Origin: JBEGHD01 sp049334165
Lineage (GTDB): Bacteria > Bacteroidota > Bacteroidia > Flavobacteriales_D > Sanyastnellaceae
DNA length: 64,000 bases
NCBI GenBank assembly: GCA_049334165.1
Contig: JBEGHD010000014.1
Direction: 5' to 3' (one strand)
Shown: positions 53,127 to 63,300 of the stretch, piece by piece
How positions within the stretch are numbered: the stretch's first letter is position 1
How the letters are laid out: the number at the start of each line of letters is the position of its first letter
Notes under the pieces: model-generated
What the model was told of the DNA's origin: nothing
What the model saw: the letters and a program-made list of their open reading frames with translations, nothing else
The model's database searches: none
Translations under genes and position numbers: made by a program

Positions 53127-53792
53127 TCAACAGTCTCCTTCCCATTCTTTGAAGAACCTATCGAGGTATTGTTCCATAAATTCGTGCCTACTCACTGCTA
53201 TCTTCTCTCCTTCGGCTGTGTTCATCCTGTCTTTCAATAAAAGGAGTTTTTCGTAAAAATGATTGATTGTAGAGCCATTAGCAGATGAATATTCTTTAAA
53301 GTCATCGTGCATTTCTGGCTTCAGCTTAGGTTCGTGCATTGAGTTACCTACAAAACCACCGTATGCAAAGGTTCTGCCGATGCCAATGGCCCCCAGAGCA
53401 TCAATCCTGTCAGCGTCCTGCACACAAGCACTTTCTTTGGAGCTTACGGGAGTTTCTACTCCAGCTCCCTTGTAACTCACTTCGCTGATGATTTCCTTGA
53501 CAGCGTCAATAGTAGCACTGTCAGCACTGTGTTCTCTCAAGATCATTTCAGCCTGCAGCGGCCCTCTTTCCAAATCTCCTTCGAAAAACTTGTGGTCGGC
53601 AATATCGTGCAGCAAAGCTCCTAGCTCGGTGATGTATAAATCGGCATTCTCTTCTTTAGCGATCCTGAGAGCGATTTTCCTAACCCTGTCGATATGATGC
53701 CAATCGTGCCCGGTTCCTTCACCTTCGAATCTTTTTTTGACATCCTGCTCGACAGCTTCGATTACTGTTTTCTGTGAATCTTCCATTTGCAC
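53127..53792 (-). CDS. HD-domain hydrolase
   Basis: 221 residues. Metal-binding motifs: HDWHHIDRVRKIALRIAK and the HD dyad ELGALLHDIADHKF, then CVQDADRIDALGAIGIGRTF for the later Asp. This is the YedJ-like phosphohydrolase branch of the HD superfamily; nucleotides are likely substrates but unproven. Start ATG 53792 or the Met two codons later. It is read in the same direction as the MIase-like gene but separated from it by a terminator. Confidence 0.87.
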   Translation of the reverse strand: MQMEDSQKTVIEAVEQDVKKRFEGEGTGHDWHHIDRVRKIALRIAKEENADLYITELGALLHDIADHKFFEGDLERGPLQAEMILREHSADSATIDAVKEIISEVSYKGAGVETPVSSKESACVQDADRIDALGAIGIGRTFAYGGFVGNSMHEPKLKPEMHDDFKEYSSANGSTINHFYEKLLLLKDRMNTAEGEKIAVSRHEFMEQYLDRFFKEWEGDC

Positions 53793-53798
53793 TAAATT

Positions 53799-53830
53799 AA
53801 AAAACCCTCACCGTAGTTTCGATGAGGGCT
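53799..53830 (-). terminator. Terminator of the MIase-like gene
   Basis: On the minus strand TGAGGG (53805-53810) and CCCTCA (53823-53828) form a stem followed by TTTTTT, between the MIase-like gene and the HD gene. Confidence 0.75.
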
Positions 53831-53866
53831 CAAAATGCTTTTCAAAAATTTATTGTCTAAAACTAT

Positions 53867-54157
53867 CTAGTTGGCCGAAAATGTTGGCATTACGTGTTGA
53901 GCACTATTGTGAAACATCAACGGCTGCACATCTGCTTTCATGTAAACCGTCATTGGCAACTCTGCAATAATATCCATCGCTTCAAATTCTGTTTCAGCAT
54001 CTACCACAGCCCAAAGTTTCTTTCTGTCTGTTGAAAGTGCATAACTAATCATTCGTCCAGAAGTCATCAGTTCGTCCACTTTCATCTGCTGGATAGGGAT
54101 CATCCTGCTTAGCGATTTGGTGATGGGCGGAACTTTAAATTCTATCATATAATACAT
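53867..54157 (-). CDS. Muconolactone isomerase-like (ferredoxin-fold) protein
   Basis: 96 residues; ATG 54157 or 54148 are both possible starts. MIEFKVPPITKSLSRMIPIQ, KLWAVVDAETEFEAMDIIAE and LPMTVYMKADVQPLMFHNSA parallel the beta-alpha-beta and LPLFPYM-x-x-x-V-x-PL pattern of the MIase-like dimeric alpha/beta-barrel family. No catechol-degradation genes are nearby, so a true muconolactone isomerase role is unlikely. Single gene, terminated at 53799-53830. Confidence 0.65.
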   Translation of the reverse strand: MYYMIEFKVPPITKSLSRMIPIQQMKVDELMTSGRMISYALSTDRKKLWAVVDAETEFEAMDIIAELPMTVYMKADVQPLMFHNSAQHVMPTFSAN

Positions 54158-54319
54158 ATCGTAACTCTTCCTTTTTTAAGTGTTATTCTCCATCGTCAGA
54201 ACAAAAACAATTCCGTTCTTTGCAATCCCTTTTGGCGCCTGACAAAAAGTCAAATTTGGAGTATGTTTCCAGCACGAATATTTTTTTGGCCTAACCTCTT
54301 AAGGTCAAAAGATATTGAT

Positions 54320-54327
54320 TACATTTG
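54320..54327 (+). promoter_or_regulatory. -7 box (TACATTTG) for rpsP
   Basis: TACATTTG is a full TAnnTTTG match followed by GCACCC, as at trmD and rplS. It gives a leader of about 60 bases before ATG 54391. Confidence 0.65.
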
Positions 54328-54390
54328 CACCCTTAAAAAATCAAGTTTTATTAATTAACTGGGTTTCGGACCCTTTTAACAATTAATTAC

Positions 54391-55071
54391 ATGCCAGTAA
54401 AAATCAGACTACAGAGACGCGGGAAAAAAGGAAAACCATTTTTCCACATTGTGGCAGCAGATGTTAGAGCCAAGCGAGATGGACGCTACATCGAACGCCT
54501 CGGAAGCTACAACCCAACCACCAACCCAGCCACCATCGAGCTCGATGGAGATGCTGCTTTGAGATGGTTGCAAAATGGAGCTGTTCCCACCGATACTGCA
54601 AGAGCGATTTTATCTTACCGTGGTGTGCTTTATCGCAACCACCTTCTTCGCGGAGTTAGAAAAGGTGCTTTGACGGAAGCAGAAGCTGACAAAAAGTACG
54701 AGCAATGGCTAGCGGAGAAAGAGCAAAAAATCGAGAAAAAGAAAGAAACACTCAGTGAATCTGAAGCCAAAGAAGCTGCGGATCGTCTAGCTAAAGAAAA
54801 AGAAGTTAGCGAAGCAAGAGCAAAAGAATTGGCTGCTGCCAATGCTCCTGAAGTAGAAGAAACAGAGGCTGAAGAAGCACCAGCTGCAGAAGCTGCAACT
54901 GAAGAAGCTCCTGCCGAAGAGAAAGCAGAAGCGAAAGAAGAGGCTGCAGAAGCAACTGAAGAGAAAAAGGAAGAAGAGAAGAAAGAAGAGCCTAAGGCCG
55001 AGGAGAAGAAAGAAGAACCAAAAGACGAAGCGAAAGACGAGTCTGCGGATGACAAGAAAGAAGACAAATAA
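54391..55071 (+). CDS. rpsP: 30S ribosomal protein S16 with long acidic/basic tail
   Basis: 226 residues. The S16 core is residues 1-~85: MPVKIRLQRRGKKGKPFFHI, ADVRAKRDGRYIERLGSYNP and the region to DTARAILSYRGVLYRNHLLR. The remaining ~140 residues are low-complexity Ala/Glu/Lys (KAEEKKEEPKDEAKDES type), nearly three times the usual S16 length. Bacteroidota S16 proteins often have such tails; this one is long. S16 is needed for 30S assembly; the tail is probably unstructured. A hairpin terminator separates it from rimM. Confidence 0.94.
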   Translation: MPVKIRLQRRGKKGKPFFHIVAADVRAKRDGRYIERLGSYNPTTNPATIELDGDAALRWLQNGAVPTDTARAILSYRGVLYRNHLLRGVRKGALTEAEADKKYEQWLAEKEQKIEKKKETLSESEAKEAADRLAKEKEVSEARAKELAAANAPEVEETEAEEAPAAEAATEEAPAEEKAEAKEEAAEATEEKKEEEKKEEPKAEEKKEEPKDEAKDESADDKKEDK

Positions 55072-55096
55072 TTTTCCTTATTTCATAAATCTCGCT

Positions 55097-55130
55097 AAAA
55101 CCGCCCCGGCTCGACCGTGGCGGTTTTTTT
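55097..55130 (+). terminator. Terminator between rpsP and rimM
   Basis: AAAACCGCC pairs with GGCGGTTTT around CCGGCTCGACCGT, followed by a T-run; 26 bp after the rpsP stop codon and 33 bp before rimM. It may be partial, acting to reduce rimM expression relative to rpsP. Confidence 0.8.
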
Positions 55131-55162
55131 ATGCTTTCTAACCACTGATCAACCATTTAGCA

Positions 55163-55696
55163 ATGACAAAAGAAGAGTGCTTTTACCTGGGGAAAATCAC
55201 CAAGCTTCACAGCTTTAAAGGTGAGTTGGAGATTTTTCTGGACGTAGATCAACCTGAGGTCTATCGAGAGCTCGACATGTTCTATGTAGAAATGAACCCA
55301 AAGCAATCTATGTTGGTTCCGCACTTTATTGAAGAATTGCAGCAAAAGCGAGACAAACATTTTAGGGTTCGTATTGAAGACATCGACAGCGAAGAGATGG
55401 CTATGACACTCGTCAACAAGGCCATTTATCTACCTCTTGAAGAATTACCAGAATTAGGTGAGAATCAGTTCTACTACCACGAAATCATCGATTTCAAAGT
55501 GGTTGACGAAGACCACGGTGAAGTCGGCATCGTTTCTTCAGTTGCAGATCAGGGTGCAAACCATATGCTCGTGGTGGAGCGTGATGAAAAAGAAATTCTG
55601 ATACCTATTAATGATGCTTTCTTTCGCGGAATAGATAAGACGAAGAAAGAAATCTATATCTCTACACCTGAGGGATTCTTCGAGCTATTCAGCTAA
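55163..55696 (+). CDS. rimM: Ribosome maturation factor RimM
   Basis: 177 residues, full length. The N-terminal beta-barrel begins YLGKITKLHSFKGELEIFLD. The PRC-barrel half contains FYYHEIIDFKVVDEDHGEVG, MLVVERDEKEILIPIND and the end KKEIYISTPEGFFELF. RimM binds S19 and assists maturation of the 30S head. It follows rpsP as in most bacteria, but trmD and rplS, normally next, are about 11-12 kb away. Confidence 0.92.
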   Translation: MTKEECFYLGKITKLHSFKGELEIFLDVDQPEVYRELDMFYVEMNPKQSMLVPHFIEELQQKRDKHFRVRIEDIDSEEMAMTLVNKAIYLPLEELPELGENQFYYHEIIDFKVVDEDHGEVGIVSSVADQGANHMLVVERDEKEILIPINDAFFRGIDKTKKEIYISTPEGFFELFS

Positions 55697-55827
55697 ACCG
55701 GACCGGAAAAAACGGCAAATTAATTTTCTGAAGTTAAGCCGAGGTTAAAACAGCAAACTCGTTTTTTCCATGGATAGAAAGTGGATAACTCTCACCTCAC
55801 AAACCAATATTCACTTCGTTAACTCAT

Positions 55828-55835
55828 TACATTAG
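55828..55835 (+). promoter_or_regulatory. Probable -7 box (TACATTAG) for the phoH-like gene
   Basis: TACATTAG has one mismatch to TAnnTTTG and lies 81 bp before ATG 55917; two short hairpins begin just downstream. Confidence 0.45.
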
Positions 55836-55843
55836 GAAGAGTT

Positions 55844-55877
55844 GTGAGCCCCAAAGCTCACCTCCGGCAACGGCCGG
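55844..55877 (+). promoter_or_regulatory. Two tandem hairpins in the 5' leader
   Basis: GTGAGC (55844-55849) pairs with GCTCAC (55856-55861), and CCGGC (55864-55868) pairs with GCCGG (55873-55877). They are adjacent, and from the box at 55828 they would sit at the 5' end of the transcript. A stabilising or regulatory leader is possible. Confidence 0.45.
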
Positions 55878-55916
55878 TAGTAAAGCAGTTTTTACCCACA
55901 AAACACTCTCCAGACT

Positions 55917-57281
55917 ATGAGCGCAAAGAAAAAAGTGAAGAAAATCTACGTTCTCGACACGTCAGTTCTCCTCCACGATCACAGTTCTCTTCTCAGCTTT
56001 GAAGACAATCACATCGCCATCCCAATCACCGTCTTAGAAGAGCTCGACAATTTCAAAGTCGGCAACGAAACAAGAAATTTTGAGGCGAGGGAATCTATCC
56101 GGACTATCGACAGGATTTCGAAAGACTACACCCTCCAGGACTGGATTCCGATTTCCAGAACTGAAGATGATGAAGAAATGGAAGAGCCTCCCCAGGGAAT
56201 GCTCAAAATAATTATGAACGGGCCGCCAGAAGATGGAGATGCCACTTCAATTTTCAACGATCGAAAGAACGATCACAAGATTTTGAATGCAGCTTTGCTA
56301 CTGACCAAACAAGAGCCGAAAGCAGTAGTAACGCTTGTTTCCAAAGACATCAATCTGCGGCTAAAAGCCAAAGCTCTCAGACTCCCGGCAGAAGATTTCA
56401 GGACCGGAAAAGTGAAGGGCAAAAACATCACCTATTCAGGAAGGTCAGTTGTAGAGAATGTAGACAGCGAAGTGATTCGGAAGATTTACCAAAGCGGCAA
56501 AAGTCGAAAAATCACTTCCCTTGGAAAAGAGCGGTCGAACAACCATTTCTACATCTTAAAAAATTGTACCTCCTCTGCCCTCGCCTTCTACAGCGACAGG
56601 GACAAAACTATTGAGCGAGTAGACAAGCGCTACGCCTACGGAATCAAACCTAAAAATGCGGAGCAGGCCTTTGCCATGCACGCCATCATGAACCCAGACG
56701 TGAGACTCGTAACCATAGCCGGGGTGGCAGGTACTGGAAAAACGCTACTCGCGCTTGCCGGATCGCTCGAACAAAAAAACAAGTTCGAGCAAATCATTCT
56801 TGCCCGTCCTATTGTAGCACTAAGCAACAAAGACATCGGTTTTTTGCCCGGTGATGCTGAAGAGAAGATCAATCCCTTTATGCAGCCGCTCTGGGACAAC
56901 CTAAAGTTCATCAAGAGTCAATTTGGAGAAAACGAAAAGAAGTACCGGGCAATAGAAGAAATGCAAGAGAGCGGTAAAATTCAGATTACTCCACTTGCCT
57001 ACATCCGTGGTCGCAGCTTGTCGAACATCATTTTTATTGTAGACGAAGCTCAAAACCTCACACCTCATGAGGTGAAAACAATCATTACCCGAGCAGGAGA
57101 AAACACGAAAATCATTCTTACTGGAGATGTGAGACAGATCGATACGCCTTATCTGGATGAGCAATCGAACGGAATGTCCTACGTCATCGACAGGCTGAAA
57201 GGAAATCCTCTTTATTGTCACGTAACACTGGAAAAAGGAGAGCGTTCTGAACTCGCTAATCTGGCCAACGAGTTTCTGTAA
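55917..57281 (+). CDS. PhoH-family protein with N-terminal PIN domain
   Basis: 454 residues. The PIN-type domain (residues ~8-145) has YVLDTSVLLHDHSS, TVLEELDNFKVGNE and LVSKDINLRLKA, holding the acidic residues of the nuclease site. The PhoH ATPase half has Walker A VAGTGKT (in TIAGVAGTGKTLLALA), IILARPIVALSNKDIGFLPG, Walker B IIFIVDEAQNL and ILTGDVRQIDTPYLD. This PIN-PhoH combination (PhoH2/YlaK type) is described as an RNA helicase/RNase. Single gene bounded by a strong terminator. Confidence 0.92.
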   Translation: MSAKKKVKKIYVLDTSVLLHDHSSLLSFEDNHIAIPITVLEELDNFKVGNETRNFEARESIRTIDRISKDYTLQDWIPISRTEDDEEMEEPPQGMLKIIMNGPPEDGDATSIFNDRKNDHKILNAALLLTKQEPKAVVTLVSKDINLRLKAKALRLPAEDFRTGKVKGKNITYSGRSVVENVDSEVIRKIYQSGKSRKITSLGKERSNNHFYILKNCTSSALAFYSDRDKTIERVDKRYAYGIKPKNAEQAFAMHAIMNPDVRLVTIAGVAGTGKTLLALAGSLEQKNKFEQIILARPIVALSNKDIGFLPGDAEEKINPFMQPLWDNLKFIKSQFGENEKKYRAIEEMQESGKIQITPLAYIRGRSLSNIIFIVDEAQNLTPHEVKTIITRAGENTKIILTGDVRQIDTPYLDEQSNGMSYVIDRLKGNPLYCHVTLEKGERSELANLANEFL

Positions 57282-57322
57282 CAGATCTGAAATTCAAACA
57301 ACACCGAGCAGGCTGTCTCAAA

Positions 57323-57363
57323 TAAAATCGCCCCGTTTGGAAATCCAAACGGGGCGATTTTTT
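57323..57363. terminator. Strong bidirectional terminator
   Basis: A perfect 17-bp stem (AAAATCGCCCCGTTTGG and its complement) around AAAT, with T-runs on both strands. It separates the convergent phoH-like gene and the giant repeat gene. Confidence 0.92.
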
Positions 57364-57399
57364 GTTCAATAGAGTGTAGAGACCTCAGTAGTTAAACCT

Positions 57400-60300
57400 T
57401 TAGTCACATTCTGTTCCGAAGACTGACAACTCGAATAGAATCTCTTCTGTTCCTACTTTTCCGTCACCGTTCACATCAAGGATTCCGCAGTCTTGCTGAC
57501 ATCCCATTCCTGAGAGCAACATGAGTAAGTCACCTGTTCCGATGTAGCCATCGAAGTTGAAGTCACCTGGGCAGCCTTGTGGCTCTTCAGTAACATCGTC
57601 TTCGAAGTCTTCGAAAGAAATGTTTATTGAGTGAGTTGTTGTGTTTCCTGCACAGTCTGTTGCAGTCCACGTCCAAACCACTTCGTATTGTGGGCAGCAA
57701 TCGTGGTTGAATGCCACATCTCCTGCTCCACTTACTTCGTCTTCAAATTGTGTGCTAGCATCTACAAAGAGTCCATCGTAGCTGAACCATCCACCGCTAC
57801 CGTACTGATCGTTTACGTTGTTGGCAGCTACACCAAGCTGGTATCCGTAGTAGTAGCTTGAAGGCGCGTGACTCAGACTCAGATCAGATCCAGCGAAATC
57901 TCCCCAACCAGTAAGCGTTGACTCCTCGTTGTTGATGATGTAGTAGATCCAATCTTCGTAGTTGTCACCAGCAATTCCAAAGTCATCTTTATAGCTGTTG
58001 GCGAAACCTTGAGTACTCCACTGGTTCCATGGCAAGCCATTTTCCAACAGGATGCTCACTTCCCATCCGGCATTCGGATTGTCCACACTTACAACTGTTG
58101 CTGTAATTTGAGCAGAACCATCTTCATACTCCATCCACGATCCGTCTACCAATGTGTAGTACTCGTATCCACCAGGGAAGCTATTGAGGAACAACGCCCA
58201 ATCAGGGTTGTAGTAAGGACTCTCAGGCTGAACAAGCATGCACTGACCTTCAGCTTCCTCGTCTGGTGCTTCACCAATGTAAGTTTGCTCGAAAGTCACG
58301 TCAACGTCTCCATCACAAACATCAGATGCTGTAATTGAAGGAACTTCCGGAAGATCAGACTCACAGTCGAGAACGATATCTTCTGGGAGTTCGCTCAACG
58401 TTGGTGCTTGAGTATCCTGAACTGTAATTGTCTGGGTGTAGTAAGCGAGGTTGCCACACTCATCAACTGCAGTAAAGACTCTCTCAATCACATACTCACT
58501 TGGGCAATCTGAAGGAAGCGTGTTATCAACAGATGTCACTGTAGCTGTTCCGCAGTTGTCTTCAGCAAATGCCTCAGAAGAAGGTATCTCATCGGAGCAC
58601 TCGAGAGTGAGGTCTTCTGGAACTGCTGTAAAGACAGGTGCTTCTGTATCAGCAACAGTGATTGTTTGCTGAACTTGAGCTGAGTTTTCACAAGCATCAG
58701 TTGCTGTCCACGTTCTCACGATTTGATACTCGCAAGAAGTTTCGTCTCCAACTACTGATTCGCTAAACGTAAACTCTACTCCAGAGCAGTTGTCTTCTGC
58801 AGTCAGCTGAGCTGGTGCTGGCACATCGCTAGCACAAGCTACTGTCGCATCTTCTACTTCACCGATAATTACAGGCGCTGTAGTATCTACAACAGTGATC
58901 ACTTGCGTAACCGTTGTTTCGTTTCCGCAATTGTCAACCGCTGTCCAAACATTTTCAATTTGGTATCCGCATTCCTGAACGATGTCCGTAGTTGCATAGA
59001 AGATTTCTAGCTCTTCGTCACAGTTGTCTGCAAATTGCGGCTCGCCAGTTTCACCAACCTGACCACATTCGAATGTGAGATCTTCAACACCTACAACTAC
59101 TGCTGGAGCTGTTGTGTCAATCACTGTGATAATCTGAGTCACAGAAGTTGAGTTTCCGCAATCGTCTGTGGCTGTCCATGTTTTCTGGATCTGGTATTCG
59201 CAGTCTCCAGCGGAGATAGAACTGATTGCTGTCAATTCGAGCTCTGGATCGCAGTTGTCGCTAAACACTGGCGCATCTGTTGGCTCTGGCTGGTCGCACT
59301 CAATTGTTACGTCTTCCGGAGCTGAAACGACTACCGGAGCAGTTGTGTCAGTTACCGTGATCACCTGAGTGTGAGTAGTTGTGTTACCACATTCGTCTGT
59401 TGCACTCCAGGTGCGGTTAAGAGCGTATCCACAATCGAGATCTTCAGTGAACTCGCTGAACACTACCGCCACTTCAGGGCTGCAGTTGTCAGTCGCTGTG
59501 ATCTCGTAAGTTGGAGCCTCTTCATCGCACTCGATGGTCAGGTTCTCTGGAGTAGCACTCAACATTGGTCCTTCGATATCAGTGAAGATGAATGTGAACA
59601 CTCGTTGCGAGCTGTTTCCACAAGCATCGGTCGCTGTCCAGATGTAGTTCTGAGTGTAGTTGTTTGGACAGTCACCATCGATGGTTTCGATCTCAAATTC
59701 AAGTTCGATGTCTTCATCGCAGTTGTCGGTCACTGTTGGCTCAATCACTGTCGGCTGAACGTTGCAAGCAAGTTCTGTTGTGCTGTCTTCTCCGCTGATC
59801 ACCGGTGCAGTTGTGTCAACCACTGTGATCACCTGGCTAACGGTTGTTTCATTTCCACAATCATCAATAGCTGTCCAGCTTCTTGAGATTTGGTATCCGC
59901 AAGTGTCTTGCGAAATGGTGCTGATCGCTGTGATCTGAAGCTCCTCATCGCAGTTGTCGCTAAACACTGGCTGATCGGTTGGCTCAGGATCTCCACATTC
60001 GATGGTTACATCTTGAGGAACTGATTCAGCGACCGGAGCTTCTTCATCTACAATCGTAATTGTTTGTGTGTGGAAGCTTGAATTACCACAGTCGTCAGTT
60101 GCTGTCCAAATTCTGATAACCTGTGCTCCGCAATCCATTTCAACAACATCAGAAACCATTGTGATCAACACGTCTGGATCGCAATTATCTGTCGCTGTAA
60201 TTTGATACTGAGGAAGCGCTTCATCACAGCTGATAGTTTCATCAGCAGGCACTCCATGGAGAACAGGTGCAGTTGTATCCTGAACGTTGATCGTCCAAAC

Positions 60301-63300
60301 GGCACTTGTTTCGTTTCCGCATTCGTCAATCAAAGTCCAGGTGCGCTCGATGATGTAGCTCTGAGGGCAATCACCTCCAATGATGTTTTCACCTTCATAA
60401 GTGAGAGTCACATCGGTGCAGTTGTCACTGAAGAGAATTTCAACTCCATCTGCAGAAGGGATTTCAGAATCACACTCAACCGTGAGATCTTGTGGGAATG
60501 ATTCGAAAACCGGAGCAACAGTATCAATGAGTGTGATGATTTGCTCGAAGTAAGCTTCGTTTCCGCACTCATCTGCTACCGTGTAATTTCTGAGGATTCT
60601 ACCTGCACAACCTCCTGAAGCTGGGTTATCAACAAAGCTGATTTCCAACTCTTCTGAGCAATTATCAGTAGCTGAAACCAGATTTGCCATGTTGATGTTG
60701 TCACAAGACATTTCAACTTCAATCTCTGCTTCAATCACTGGAGCCGTTGTATCGACAACAGTGATCACCTGAGTATGAGAAGCGGTGTTTCCACAATCGT
60801 CTGCAGCACTCCAGGTGCGAGTCAATGTGTAACCACAATCCAGCACTTCCAGACCTTCTGCCATAAACACTTCCACAGTGTCTGTACAGTTGTCAGTAGC
60901 TGTAATTGTGTACGATGGAATTTCTTCATCACACTCTACCGTTAGGTTTTCAGGCATTTCACTGAGAACAGGAGCAGTGGTATCCACAACCGTGATGGTT
61001 TGGCTAACAGAAGTTGAGTTTCCGCAATCGTCTGTCGCTGACCATGTTTTCTGGATCTGGTATCCGCAGTCTCCAGCGGAGATTGAACTGATGGCTGTCA
61101 GTTCGAGCTCTATATCGCAGTTGTCGCTAAACACTGGCTGATCGGTTGGCTCTGGCTGATCGCACTCGATGGTTACATCTTCTGGGGCAGAAACCACTAT
61201 CGGTGCAGTTGTGTCTGTCACAGTGATCACCTGAGTGTGAGTAGTTGTGTTGCCACATTCGTCTGTCGCACTCCAGGTGCGGTTCAGAGCGTATCCACAG
61301 TCAAGAGATTCAACTGACTCGTTGAACGATACTGCCACTTCAGGGCTGCAGTTGTCGCTAGCTGTGATCTCGTAAGCCGGTACCTCTTCATCACATTCGA
61401 TCGTCAGGTTCTCTGGTGTAGCGCTCAATATTGGAGCTTCAGTATCAGTGAAGATGAATGTGAACACTCTTTGCGAGCTATTTCCACAAGCATCAGTTGC
61501 TGTCCAGATGTAGTTCTGAGTGTAGTTGTTCGGACAGTCACCATCGATGGTTTCGATCTCAAATTCAAGTGAGATGTCTTCATCGCAATTGTCGGTTACT
61601 GTCGGCTCAATCACTGTCGGCTGAACATTGCAAGCCAGCTCCACTGTGCTATCTTCTCCACTAATCACCGGTGCAGTTGTGTCTACTACCGTGATCACCT
61701 GGCTAACACTTGTCGAGTTACCACAATCATCGGTCGCTGTCCAGCTTCTGCTGATTGTGTAACCGCACTCATTGTTAGAGATAGAACTAATAGCTGTGAT
61801 CTGGAGCTCCTCATCGCAGTTGTCGCTGAACACTGGCTGATCGGTTGGCTCTGGCTCTCCGCATTCGATAGTTACGTCTTCCGGAGCCGAAACTACAGTA
61901 GGTGAAGTAGTATCAATCACTGTGATCGTCTGATCTACAGTAGTTGAGTTTCCACAATCATCAGTCGCGGTCCAGCTTCGGTTGATTATGTATCCACATT
62001 CCTGAGGAACAATACTTGAAGCGACTACTACATCGAGTGAATCATCGCAAGAGTCGGTGAACACTGGCTCCACTTGAGGAAGTTCATCACTGCATTCAAC
62101 TGTCGCATCATCAGGTGCGCTTAGCACTTCAGGAGCAGTGTTGTCTTCGATTGTGAAGAACTGGTATGCTACAGAAGAGTTACCGCACGAGTCTGTTGCT
62201 GTGAACTCTCTGATGAAGCAATCCACTACCGGGCATTCCAGTGGGGTGGCTGTGATCGTGATGTTCGTTACGTTGGCTACGGCCGATCCGAGCTGGTCGT
62301 CTGTTGCGTTGATGATGAAGGCGATCTCGCTGCCGGCTGGTACTTCGAAAGAAGCACTGCCTGACTGATCGTTTGCTCCTGCATTGTCTGACAGCTGTGT
62401 GAACACTCCGTCTAAGGTGTAGCCGAACTCTTCATAAGCTGGTCCGTCTACATCGGTGGTCAGGTAATCCCAGTCGAAGCTAATGGTCAGCGCTTTTGCT
62501 GCTGATGTGAGGGCTACAATCTGGCTAACCAGTGTTCCTGAATCTGAGCTTTCTAGTGTCAGTCCATCTTCGTTAGCTTCGCCAAAGCCGTCTCCGGAAG
62601 TAGAAGTGAATACCCACGGAGTGATTAAGTCAAAGTCCGCATAAGTCACAACTACCGAACTATCGCAGTTGTCAGTCGCATCTGGAAGAACAACTTCACC
62701 TTCATTTCCGCACTCAAGCACTTGGGCCTCCGGTACGTTTGTGATAACAGGTGCTGTTTTGTCTTCTACATTGATCGTCCAAACTCCGACTGTCTCGTTT
62801 CCACAGTTATCAGTAATAATCCAGGTGCGCTCGATGGTGTAGCTATTCGGGCAATCACCTTCGATGATGTTTTCACCTTCGTATGACAAAGTCACTTCTG
62901 TGCAGTTATCTTCAAATGCAATCTCCACACCGTCTACTGATGGTGGATTATCATCACAGTTGATTGTGAGATCCTGAGGGAATGAAGTGAATACAGGGGC
63001 AACTGTATCAATCAACGTGATGATCTGCTCAAAGTAAGCTTCATTTCCACAATTGTCAGTTACCGTATAGTTTCTCAAGATTCTACCTACACATCCTCCA
63101 GAAGCATTCGCATCTTCATAAGTGATTTCGAGGTCCTCATCGCAATTGTCAGAAACAGAAGTAAGAACTGGTACATCGTAATCATCACATGCAAGATCAA
63201 CTTCAATTTCGGCTTCGATAACCGGAGCAATTGTATCGATGATGGTAATCACCTGTGTTGCCGTAGTCACGTTGCCACAAACATCAACTGCTGTGAAGAT

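Noticed and set aside
53867..54157. True muconolactone isomerase of the beta-ketoadipate pathway
   Set aside because: The fold-level pattern matches, but no catechol or muconate pathway genes are nearby, so only a family-level call is justified.
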